Assembly (NCBI RefSeq): GCF_011761235.1 | Contig: NZ_JAAOYW010000001.1 | Span: 62,781 to 126,780 of the forward strand | Direction: 5' to 3' | Length of the DNA stretch: 64,000 nucleotides | From: Frigoribacterium faeni | GTDB lineage: Bacteria; Actinomycetota; Actinomycetes; Actinomycetales; Microbacteriaceae | Shown here: one piece after another, positions 52,977 through 60,226 of the stretch | How the letters are laid out: each line of letters opens with the position of its first letter | How positions within the stretch are numbered: the stretch's first letter is position 1 | The notes under the pieces: generated by a model | Told to the model about the DNA's origin: nothing | What the model saw: only the letters and a program-made list of their open reading frames with translations | The model's database searches: none | Translations under genes and position numbers: made by a program

Positions 52977-54649
52977 CCAGCACCGCCCGCGCCGTCGTCG
53001 TCGACGACCGCCTCGACCTCGGGGACTACCTCCGCTTCGTCGCCCAGCACCTCGTGGTCGTCGTCGTGGCCGCCGTCCTCGGCCTCGCCGCCGGGGTGGG
53101 GCTGTCCCAGGTGGCCCCTGCCTCGTACACCGCCCAGGCCACCGTGTTCGTCCGGGCCGACGCGCCCGGGTCGAACCTCGACGAGCGCTCGTCGTTCGCG
53201 CTCCGCCAGGTCGCGTCGTACGCCCAGCTCGGCACGAGCGCCCAGGTGCTCGGGCCCGTGGCCCAGGCCGAGGGCGTCTCGCTCGCCGACCTGGGCGAGC
53301 GAGTCGCCGTCACGAACCCCGTCGACACCGTGGTGCTGCTGGTCTCCGCGACCGACTCCACCGCCACCGGCGCGGCCGACCTCGCCGACACCGTCGCGGG
53401 CCGCCTCTCCGACACGGTCGACCAGATCGAGTCGTCCGAGGGCGCCGACGGCCAGACCGTCGCGCTCGACCTGACGGCGCCCGCCCCGGTGCCCACGTCG
53501 TCCACCGGCCCGAGCACGGTCGTGCTGGGCCTCCTCGGCCTGCTCGTCGGCCTCGGGGCGGGCGTCGCCCTCGCGATCGTCCTCGCCCGCACCCGCCCGC
53601 GCGTCAGCACGGTCGACGACGTGCGCCGCGCCACGGGCCTGCCCGTGGTCGGCCAGCTGCCGACCGTCGTGCGCCGCTCTGACGACCCCGACGGCCGCGG
53701 CGCCTCGGCGTCGACCCGGACGGCGCTCCGCGAGACGGTGCAGAACGTCCGTGCACTCCGCGGCGGCGAGCTCCCCCGCGTGCTGCTCCTGGCCCGCACC
53801 GACACGGTCGCCGAGGCGGCGGGCGTCGACGGCGGCCTCGCCCGGGCGGTCGTCGAGCTGGGCTCCACCTGCGCGCTGCTGCAGTCCGACTACGACACGC
53901 GCACCGTGTCGCGTCCGTCGACCGTGCCGGTCGACGCGCTGCCCGAGCTGACGGAGGCGGACCTCGCCGGCTACGACCGCGTGCCGGTCCCCGACGTGGT
54001 CGAGGCCTCGACCCGGTCGTTCGTGCGCTCCGGCGTGGAGCAGTTCTTCGCCCAGCTGCGCGGCACCTACGACGTGACCGTGGTGCAGTCGGCCTCGGAC
54101 TCGCAGCCGCTCTCCCTGCGGACGGTCACCTCCGAGTCCGACGAGGTCGTGCTCGTGGTGCGGGCCGGGGCCACGCGCCTCGAGTCGCTCCGCAGCCTCG
54201 CCGCCGAGCTGATGAGCCTCGACGTCGAGCCGATCGGCGTCGTCCTGGCCGGCGTCCCCCGCTGGCGCCGCGTGCTGCTGCGCGCGACCTGGCGCGACGA
54301 GGACTTCCGCCACGTCGGCCGCACGGGCACCGCCCTCGCCGCCCCCGCCCGCACGACCGCCCCGACGAGCGACCGCGCGTCCGGCGAGCGTTCGACGGGC
54401 GAGCGCGTGACGGGCGACCGTCCGACGAGCATCGCCGGTCTGGTGCAGGACCCGTTCACGACGACCGCCCCGATCGTCCCCGCCGAGAAGGCGACGGAGG
54501 TGCGGGAGGCATCCGAGACGGCGTCGCCCGCCGAGGCCCCGGCCGCCGCCCCTGCCCGCAAGCCGCGCGGCAAGGGCCGTGTCCCGCGGCCGAGCCGCCC
54601 GGCGCGTCCTGCCCGCGGCACGGACGACGGCGCGGACGACGGCGAGTGA
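52973..54649 (+). CDS. Wzz-like chain-length protein with a degenerate BY-kinase domain
   Basis: Polysaccharide co-polymerase. Wzz domain: membrane helix about 23-45 (LVVVVVAAVLGLAAGVGLSQ), extracytoplasmic coil with YTAQATVFVRAD, second helix about 182-203. The cytosolic part (about 255-440) aligns by eye with bacterial tyrosine kinases (PRVLLLARTDTVAEAAGVDGG...CALLQSDYD; YDVTVVQSASDSQPL; EVVLVVRAGATRLESLRSLAAEL). However, the Walker A, A' and B motifs are gone: no GxxxxGK(S/T), and Gln and Ser replace the aspartates. A disordered Thr/Pro/Lys tail ends the 558 residues. ATG overlaps the previous stop (ATGA). Confidence 0.83.
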   Translation: MTSTARAVVVDDRLDLGDYLRFVAQHLVVVVVAAVLGLAAGVGLSQVAPASYTAQATVFVRADAPGSNLDERSSFALRQVASYAQLGTSAQVLGPVAQAEGVSLADLGERVAVTNPVDTVVLLVSATDSTATGAADLADTVAGRLSDTVDQIESSEGADGQTVALDLTAPAPVPTSSTGPSTVVLGLLGLLVGLGAGVALAIVLARTRPRVSTVDDVRRATGLPVVGQLPTVVRRSDDPDGRGASASTRTALRETVQNVRALRGGELPRVLLLARTDTVAEAAGVDGGLARAVVELGSTCALLQSDYDTRTVSRPSTVPVDALPELTEADLAGYDRVPVPDVVEASTRSFVRSGVEQFFAQLRGTYDVTVVQSASDSQPLSLRTVTSESDEVVLVVRAGATRLESLRSLAAELMSLDVEPIGVVLAGVPRWRRVLLRATWRDEDFRHVGRTGTALAAPARTTAPTSDRASGERSTGERVTGDRPTSIAGLVQDPFTTTAPIVPAEKATEVREASETASPAEAPAAAPARKPRGKGRVPRPSRPARPARGTDDGADDGE

Positions 54650-55944
54650 CCGTGCCCTCCCCCTCGCGGCTCGCCTCCGCCCCCGTCGTCCTGCCCGCGG
54701 CCTCGCCGCGCGCGGCGGCGTGGCGGGGCGCGACCGCGCTCCACGACGACCTGCCGTCCGCACGACACCTGGTGCGCCCGGCGGTCGTCATGACCGTGCT
54801 GGTCGCCTCCGTCGTGCCGTGGCGCACCGGCGTGATCTACGACGGCGGCCTCGACCCGATCGTCGCGGCGAAGGCCGTGCTCGCGGCCGTCGCCCTCGTC
54901 CTGGCCCTCACGGGCTCGCCCGCGGGACGCGACGGCCGGCACCTCGCCAACCGGGTCGGACCCGTCGCCGTCGCGTTCCTGCTCGCCTACCTCGGGATCG
55001 CGTTCGTCGGCGGAGTCTCCGCCGGGCTGACCTCGTCGACCGCGGTGCTGGTCGTCCGGGTGCTCATGGTCGCGGCGACGATCGTCGCGGTCGTGCACCG
55101 CAGCGAGCCGCGCGTCGTGGTGCGGTCGCTGCTCCTCGCCCTGGGCATCGTCGGGGCCGTCTCGGCCCTGTCGGGGCTGCAGGTCTACCTGGCCGGGGGG
55201 CGCCTCGCCGGCACCCTGCCCGCCCTGAGCCCGAACGAGATCGCCCTGCTGCTCGGGCTGCCGCTCATCGGGGTCGTCCACCGCCTCCTCGTCGAGAAGG
55301 CGACGCCGGCGTCGCTGGCGCTCCTGGCCGTCCTCGTGGCGCTCTTCGTCACGACGGGGTCGCGCGCGGCGTTCCTCGCGGCGCTCGTCGCCGTCGCCGT
55401 GGCCGTCGTCGCGGCGCGGCGGGTCCGCCCGTCCGTGGCCGTCGTGGTCGCCCTCGGGGTGCCCGTCGTCGTCGCGGTCCTCGCGACCACCGACCTGCTG
55501 ACCCGGGTCGTCGAGCGGGGCGGCGACAGCGCGAGCATCGCCACGCTCAACTCGCGCACGATCGCGTGGAACACCGTGCTGCAGGCCGATCCCGCCACCT
55601 GGGGCCGCTGGATCGGCTCCGGGCTCACCGTCAAGCAGGTGCCCGTCGCCGGCCAGTACTGGGCCGAGCAGGTGCTCGACAGCAGCTGGATCTCCGCGCT
55701 CGCGCAGGCGGGCGTCGTCGGCGCCGCCCTGCTCGCCGTCTGGGTCGTGGTCGGCCTCGTGACGGCGGGCCGTGCCAGCCTCCGCGTCGTCGGGTTCGGC
55801 GCCGTCCTGCCCGCGTTCGTCTTCATCGTCATCAGGAGCGTCGTCGAGAGCGGGCTGGTCGACTCCAGCAGCGCCTTCGTCGCCTTCTTCACCCTGGTCG
55901 TGCTCGCCGAGTCGGCCCCTCGTCCCCGGAGCGTGACCCCGTGA
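54646..55944 (+). CDS. O-antigen ligase/polymerase-like membrane protein
   Basis: Wzy/WaaL-type protein with 10-12 membrane helices in 432 residues. The O-antigen ligase domain is marked by LSPNEIALLLGLPL, FVTTGSRAAFLAALVAVAVA and the long loop after it (SRTIAWNTVLQADPATWGRWIGSG) with a following WISALAQAGVVGA segment. In this operon it is the only candidate to polymerise flipped subunits or ligate the polymer to its acceptor. GTG 54646 overlaps the Wzz-like stop (GTGA). Confidence 0.85.
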   Translation: MTVPSPSRLASAPVVLPAASPRAAAWRGATALHDDLPSARHLVRPAVVMTVLVASVVPWRTGVIYDGGLDPIVAAKAVLAAVALVLALTGSPAGRDGRHLANRVGPVAVAFLLAYLGIAFVGGVSAGLTSSTAVLVVRVLMVAATIVAVVHRSEPRVVVRSLLLALGIVGAVSALSGLQVYLAGGRLAGTLPALSPNEIALLLGLPLIGVVHRLLVEKATPASLALLAVLVALFVTTGSRAAFLAALVAVAVAVVAARRVRPSVAVVVALGVPVVVAVLATTDLLTRVVERGGDSASIATLNSRTIAWNTVLQADPATWGRWIGSGLTVKQVPVAGQYWAEQVLDSSWISALAQAGVVGAALLAVWVVVGLVTAGRASLRVVGFGAVLPAFVFIVIRSVVESGLVDSSSAFVAFFTLVVLAESAPRPRSVTP

Positions 55945-56453
55945 CCTCGTCCCCCGAACTCCTCGACCCCGCCACCTCCCGACCGGGAGGCGCAGGCCGC
56001 GTCGGCTACGCGGCCGGTGCCTTCGACCTGTTCCACATCGGCCACCTCAACCTGCTGCGGCACGCCCGGCAGCACTGCGACCACCTCGTCGCGGGCGTCG
56101 TGTCCGACGAGATGCTCGCCCTGACGAAGGGCATCACGCCCGTGGTGCCCCTCGCCGAGCGGCTCGAGATCGTCGACCACATCGACGTCGTCGACACCGC
56201 GTACGCCGAGACCGTGCCCGACAAGCTCGACGTCTGGCGTGAGCTGCGCTTCGACGTCTTCTTCAAGGGCGACGACTGGCGCGGCACCGAGAAGGGGCTG
56301 CGACTCGAGCGCGAGTTCGCCGAGGTCGGGGTCGAGGTCGTGTACTTCCCCTACACGATGAGCACGTCGAGCACGGTCCTGCGCAGGGCGCTGCGGGCGC
56401 TCTCGGGCGGGGCGCCGGCGCAGGAGGCGGCGACCGCGGACCGAGGTCGCTGA
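55941..56453 (+). CDS. cytidylyltransferase, glycerol-3-phosphate (TagD)-like
   Basis: Nucleotidyltransferase of 170 residues that activates a small phospho-alcohol with CTP. The HxGH motif is in GYAAGAFDLFHIGHLNLLRHAR, and the C-terminal STSSTVLRRAL corresponds to the family ISTT region; KGDDWRGTEKG lies between. This pattern is that of glycerol-3-phosphate or ethanolamine-phosphate cytidylyltransferases. GTG 55941 overlaps the ligase stop (GTGA), last gene of the operon. It probably supplies the donor for the CDP-alcohol phosphotransferase four genes upstream. Confidence 0.85.
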   Translation: MTSSPELLDPATSRPGGAGRVGYAAGAFDLFHIGHLNLLRHARQHCDHLVAGVVSDEMLALTKGITPVVPLAERLEIVDHIDVVDTAYAETVPDKLDVWRELRFDVFFKGDDWRGTEKGLRLEREFAEVGVEVVYFPYTMSTSSTVLRRALRALSGGAPAQEAATADRGR

Positions 56454-56494
56454 CGGTCCGCTCCCCCTCCTCCCCAGCGGGCCCGCTGGTGCCT

Positions 56495-56526
56495 CCTCCC
56501 CGACCTGGTCGACCTGGCCGGGGAGG
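56495..56526 (+). terminator. terminator of the surface-polymer operon
   Basis: 8-bp stem CCTCCCCG / CGGGGAGG with further imperfect pairing inside, 42 bp after the last stop codon. Confidence 0.55.
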
Positions 56527-56582
56527 CGCGCGGCACTGTGGACGACGTCCCGCGGCCCGGCCCGCGGCGACACGATCGACGC

Positions 56583-57188
56583 ATGAAGAACGCCCCTGTC
56601 GTCCCCGACGCCGCGCCCCACGACCCCCATGCCCGCCTCTGCTCGACCGACGACCTGCTCGCCCGGGTCAGGCTCCTCGTGCCCGTCGCGGTGCGACGGC
56701 AGCTCTGGACGCTGTTCCTCGACGCCGACGACGTGCAGCTGCCGATGGTGGTGCCCCTCGACGGCGTCCCCGAGGTCCCCGACGGGCCGGCGGTGGAACG
56801 GTGGGGCGATGCTCTCGAAGAGGTCGCCGCCGAGTTCGGCGTCGCCTCGCTGGTCTTCGTGCTCGAGCGTCCCGGCCCCGTCGGCCCTGGGGGCCCCACG
56901 GCCTCCGACCGTGACTGGCAGGCGGCCCTTACGGGCCTGGCGGCACCGCGCCGCTACGAGGTGCGGGCCGTGTTCACGTGCGGCACCGACGGGGTGGAAC
57001 TGCTCGCCGGGTCAGGCCCCGCGGGGGTGGTCGACGCCGCGCCGGCCTCGGCCTCGGCCACGGCCTCGGCCTCGGCCACGACCTCTACCGCGACCGCGTC
57101 GGCCAGGGAGGACCGCCTCGGCGCGGTGCGCCGGGCTCAGTCCTCGCCGAGGCGCCTGCGCATCTCGGACGCGCTCTCGGTCCGGTGA
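56583..57188 (+). CDS. hypothetical protein with Ala/Ser/Thr repeat tail
   Basis: Not recognised. 201 residues. The globular part (about 20-145) reads LLARVRLLVPVAVRRQLWTLFLDADDVQLPMVVPLD...WGDALEEVAAEFGVASLVFVLERPG...YEVRAVFTCGTDGVELLAG, consistent with a small alpha/beta domain common in related genomes. The tail (ASASATASASATTSTATAS) is low-complexity and is encoded by an 18-bp tandem duplication. ATG 56583 has CACGAT 6 nt upstream (possibly leaderless). Its last 52 bp overlap the 3' end of the opposite-strand gene. Confidence 0.65.
   Translation: MKNAPVVPDAAPHDPHARLCSTDDLLARVRLLVPVAVRRQLWTLFLDADDVQLPMVVPLDGVPEVPDGPAVERWGDALEEVAAEFGVASLVFVLERPGPVGPGGPTASDRDWQAALTGLAAPRRYEVRAVFTCGTDGVELLAGSGPAGVVDAAPASASATASASATTSTATASAREDRLGAVRRAQSSPRRLRISDALSVR
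57045..57080 (+). repeat. 18-bp tandem duplication in the hypothetical gene
   Basis: Two exact copies of GCCTCGGCCTCGGCCACG, themselves built from GCCTCG units; encodes alternating Ala/Ser/Thr. Confidence 0.8.
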
Positions 57189-57391
57189 CCCCGTCCCTGG
57201 TCGAGGTGCCGCCACCAGGCGGTCTCGGCCAGCTCGGCCGAGGTGTAGACGCCGAGCGACTCCTGCTCGACCGCGTCGAGCGACCAGCGTCGCAGGCGCC
57301 AGCCGCTGCCGAACGCCTCGACGACGGCCTCGGCAGGCCCGTCTGGCCCGGAGCGGACGAAGAGTCGGTCGACGGAGGCGCGGTCCAGCAT
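57137..57391 (-). CDS. small hypothetical protein
   Basis: Not recognised. 84 residues: MLDRASVDRLFVRSG, then VVEAFGSGWRLRRWSLDAVEQESLGVYTS and a C-terminal helix with AWWRHLDQGRG. No membrane segment. ATG 57391 has TAGCAT exactly 6 nt upstream, the leaderless arrangement used throughout the window, which supports it being real. Its 3' end overlaps the convergent hypothetical gene by 52 bp. Confidence 0.6.
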   Translation of the reverse strand: MLDRASVDRLFVRSGPDGPAEAVVEAFGSGWRLRRWSLDAVEQESLGVYTSAELAETAWWRHLDQGRGHRTESASEMRRRLGED

Positions 57392-57397
57392 CGTCCG

Positions 57398-57403
57398 ATG
57401 CTA
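57398..57403 (-). promoter_or_regulatory. -10 hexamer TAGCAT of the small hypothetical gene, leaderless
   Basis: TAGCAT, 6 nt, ATG. Confidence 0.45.
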
Positions 57404-57438
57404 GCCGGGCCGCGTGCTGCCCGGCCTGCCCGCCGCGG

Positions 57439-58329
57439 TCAGCCTCGAGCCCGGGCGCGGTCCAGGGCGAGCGGGAACACCATCCTCGTGTCCTGGGCGA
57501 GCGCCGGGTCGGGCAGGTCGCGCCGAGCGACGACGCGTCCGTCCCACTCGACCCGCCGCAGCAGCACGGGTGCGCGGTCGTCGTCCTGGGCGGCCACGAC
57601 GTCCCCGACGAGGCGCCCGGTCGAGAACGTGAGCTGGTCCGCGTCCGGGACGGCCACCTCCTGCCCCTCGGCGAGCTCCGAGAACGCGTCCCTCTGGGCG
57701 GTCCAGGCCGGGCCCGTCCGGCCCCGGGGCGAGGCCTCGGCGACGGTGACGACGCCGGCCCTCAGCCAGTCGTCGCCCGTCTCCGCGGATCGGGGCCGCA
57801 CGACCCAGACCCGGTCGGCCGCCGCCAGGGCGTCGTCGTCGCTCGGCGCCTCGGTGCCGGGGTCGGCCCCCGGCCACGTGTAGTCGAGGTCGTCGGGAAC
57901 GTCGGGGAACCTGCCGCGGTACCACTCCGGCTCTTTCTGCACGAGCTTCGACCGGTGGCTGCGGTGGACCTCGGCGTCGCCGAGCCACAGCGGCAGGTCG
58001 GCCTCGACGAGGGCGGCGGCCCGCGCGGCGGCCGCGCCGTCCGCACCGCCCAGGGCGTCGAGCGCCGGGGCGAACTCGAGCACCTGCGGCCGGACCGTGT
58101 CGGCGTGACCCTGCGCGATCCACTCGTCCGTGACGGCCAGGGCGTAGGCGGCGAGGGACGTCCGGTGCCCCCGCCACATGGCGATCGCGGGGTGGCTCTG
58201 CCACCCGTAGCCGGGCAGCGTCACCGCCCTCAGCACCTGCAGCGCCTCGACGCGCTGCTTGCCGAGGCGGGCCTGGTCGAGCACCTGGGCGCTCTCGGCG
58301 AAGTCCGGGTACGGGAGGAACGTCTGCAC
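57439..58329 (-). CDS. MSMEG_6728-family protein (possible pyrimidine-dimer glycosylase-like N-terminus)
   Basis: 296-residue actinobacterial protein. The N-terminus VQTFLPYPDFAESAQVLDQARLGKQRVEALQVLRAV and GWQSHPAIAMWRGHRTSLAAYALAV are the hallmark of the MSMEG_6728 family, which I recall as distantly related to pyrimidine-dimer DNA glycosylases. The C-terminal half (about 130-296) is a variable domain. GTG 58329 has TAGCCT 7 nt upstream and no Shine-Dalgarno. The neighbouring helicase and DNA polymerase IV genes fit a DNA-repair role, but this is inference. Confidence 0.65.
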   Translation of the reverse strand: MQTFLPYPDFAESAQVLDQARLGKQRVEALQVLRAVTLPGYGWQSHPAIAMWRGHRTSLAAYALAVTDEWIAQGHADTVRPQVLEFAPALDALGGADGAAAARAAALVEADLPLWLGDAEVHRSHRSKLVQKEPEWYRGRFPDVPDDLDYTWPGADPGTEAPSDDDALAAADRVWVVRPRSAETGDDWLRAGVVTVAEASPRGRTGPAWTAQRDAFSELAEGQEVAVPDADQLTFSTGRLVGDVVAAQDDDRAPVLLRRVEWDGRVVARRDLPDPALAQDTRMVFPLALDRARARG

Positions 58330-58336
58330 CCCTGCC

Positions 58337-58342
58337 AGGCTA
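58337..58342 (-). promoter_or_regulatory. -10 hexamer TAGCCT of the MSMEG_6728-family gene, leaderless
   Basis: TAGCCT, 7 nt, GTG; identical hexamer and spacing to trpD. Confidence 0.45.
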
Positions 58343-58352
58343 GGCGCGTCGG

Positions 58353-60212
58353 CTAGCCGCGGTTGCCGATGCGCCCCCGGAGCACGTCGATCCGCTTCTG
58401 GATCTGGTCGGTGCTCGCCTGCGCCACCGACGGCCCCCCGCTCACCCGGCGGAGCTCGGCGTGGATGACCCCGTGCGGCTCGTTCGACACGCGGGACCAG
58501 ATCGACACGAGGCGGCTCAGCTCTTGCCGCTGCTCTTTGATGGTCTGGTAGAGCGGCCTGGCCTCGGCCACGGGCGCGGCCACGGTCGGCATCCCGGTCT
58601 TGCGCGACCGCGTCGCCTGCTTGGCCTGCCGCTGGCGCAGCAGGTCCCGCACCTGGTCGGGCTCGAGCAGCCCGGGGATGCCGATGAAGTCGAGCTCTTC
58701 GAGGCTGCCGATCTCGCCGCCCGTGCCGAACTCGCCGCCGTCGTAGAGCACACGGTCGAACGAGGCCTGCGAGTCGAGCGCCTCGAAGGGCTGCTGCTCG
58801 AGCAGGCTGGAGGCCTTCTCCTCGCGGTTGGCCGCCGCCATCATGTCCTCCTCCGGCGCGAAGATGCCGTCGTCGGCGGTCTCCGGCCGGTCGAGGGCGT
58901 GGTCGCGCTCGAGCTCGAGCTGCCCCGCGAGGGCCATCAGGCTGGGGACGCTCGGGAGGAAGATCGACGCGGTCTCGCCGCGTCGGCGGGCCCGGACGAA
59001 GCGGCCGACCACCTGGGCGAAGAACAACGGCGTCGACGCCGAGGTCGCGTACACGCCCACGGCGAGCCTCGGCACGTCGACGCCCTCGGACACCATGCGG
59101 ACGGCGACCATCCACCGGCTGTCGCCGTCGGAGAACGCCTGGATCCGGTCGGAGGCGGCCTTCTCGTCCGAGAGGACCACCGTCGGCCGCTCGCCGGTCA
59201 GCTTCTGCAGCACGGCCGCGTACTGCCGCGCCGCGGTGTGGTCGGTGGCGATGACGAGGCCGCCGGCGTCGGGGACGCCCCGTCGCACCTCGGTGAGGCG
59301 CTTGTCGGCCGCGGAGAGGACGGCGGGGATCCAGTCGCCCTGGGGCGACAGGGCCGTGCGCCAGGCCTGCGCCGTGATGTCCTTCGTGACGGCCTCGCCG
59401 AGGCTGGCGCTCATCTCGTCGCCCATGCGCGTGCGCCAGCGCATCTGCCCGGCGTACGCCATGAACAGCACGGGGCGCACCACGCCGTCGGCGAGGGCGC
59501 GCCCGTAGCCGTACGAGTAGTCGGCCCGGGACGTGCGGATGCCCTGCTCGTCGGGCTCGTAGGTGACGAACGGGATCGGCGCCGTGTCCGACCGGAACGG
59601 CGTCCCGGTCAGCGACAGCCGACGGGCGGCGCGACCGTAGGCCTCGCGGATGCCGTCGCCCCAGCTGAGGGCGTCGCCGCCGTGGTGGACCTCGTCGAGG
59701 ATGACGAGGGTGCGCCCGGCGGCCGTGAGGTCGGCGTGCACCTGGGGGTTCATCCCGACCTGGGCGTAGGTGACCGCGACGCCGTGGTAGTGGCGGCCGA
59801 AGGTCACGTCGGCGTTCTTGAACATCGGGTCGAGCCGCAGGTTGACGCGGTCGGCGGCGTCGGCCCATTGGCGCTTGAGGTGCTCGGTGGGCGCCACGAC
59901 GACGACGCGGTCGACCTCGCCCCGCGAGAGCAGCTCGGTCGCGAGCCGCAGGGCGAAGGTCGTCTTGCCGGCGCCCGGCGTGGCCGCGGCGAGGAAGTCC
60001 TGCGGCAGGGCCGCGAAGTACTGCTCGAGAGCCTCGGCCTGCCAGGCGCGGAGCTTGCTCGCGGTGCCCCAGGCGGCCCGCTCGGGGAACGCCGGGGAGA
60101 GGTGCTCGGCGGCCGAGTTGCCGGCCGTCGCGCCGACCTCGCCCAGGTCGAGCTGGTCGTCGGTGCCGGTGCCGTCACCCCCGGCCGGGTCGTGCTCGTT
60201 CGCTGTGCTCAC
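58353..60212 (-). CDS. DEAD/DEAH-box SF2 helicase
   Basis: 619-residue ATP-dependent helicase/translocase. Motif Q-like RAWQAEALEQYF, motif I TPGAGKTTFAL (near residue 80), motif Ia VVVAPTEHLKRQW, motif II VILDEVHHGGD, motif III SLTGTPFRSD, motif V VSEGVDVPRLAVGVYA and motif VI FAQVVGRFVRARR. The last 180 residues are helical and unassigned. GTG 60212 has TAAGAT 8 nt upstream, overlapping the dinB stop codon. The motif set resembles the ComFA/type III restriction-helicase-like group, but no nuclease partner is adjacent. Confidence 0.87.
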   Translation of the reverse strand: MSTANEHDPAGGDGTGTDDQLDLGEVGATAGNSAAEHLSPAFPERAAWGTASKLRAWQAEALEQYFAALPQDFLAAATPGAGKTTFALRLATELLSRGEVDRVVVVAPTEHLKRQWADAADRVNLRLDPMFKNADVTFGRHYHGVAVTYAQVGMNPQVHADLTAAGRTLVILDEVHHGGDALSWGDGIREAYGRAARRLSLTGTPFRSDTAPIPFVTYEPDEQGIRTSRADYSYGYGRALADGVVRPVLFMAYAGQMRWRTRMGDEMSASLGEAVTKDITAQAWRTALSPQGDWIPAVLSAADKRLTEVRRGVPDAGGLVIATDHTAARQYAAVLQKLTGERPTVVLSDEKAASDRIQAFSDGDSRWMVAVRMVSEGVDVPRLAVGVYATSASTPLFFAQVVGRFVRARRRGETASIFLPSVPSLMALAGQLELERDHALDRPETADDGIFAPEEDMMAAANREEKASSLLEQQPFEALDSQASFDRVLYDGGEFGTGGEIGSLEELDFIGIPGLLEPDQVRDLLRQRQAKQATRSRKTGMPTVAAPVAEARPLYQTIKEQRQELSRLVSIWSRVSNEPHGVIHAELRRVSGGPSVAQASTDQIQKRIDVLRGRIGNRG

Positions 60213-60220
60213 TCGACCCG

Positions 60221-60226
60221 ATCTTA
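60221..60226 (-). promoter_or_regulatory. -10 hexamer TAAGAT of the helicase gene
   Basis: TAAGAT contains the TAA stop of dinB (60224-60226) and lies 8 nt before the helicase GTG. Confidence 0.4.

Noticed and set aside
57012-57215. 67-codon minus-strand frame rich in Arg-Gly repeats
   Set aside because: Reverse complement of the Ala/Ser/Thr repeat tail; no start signal.
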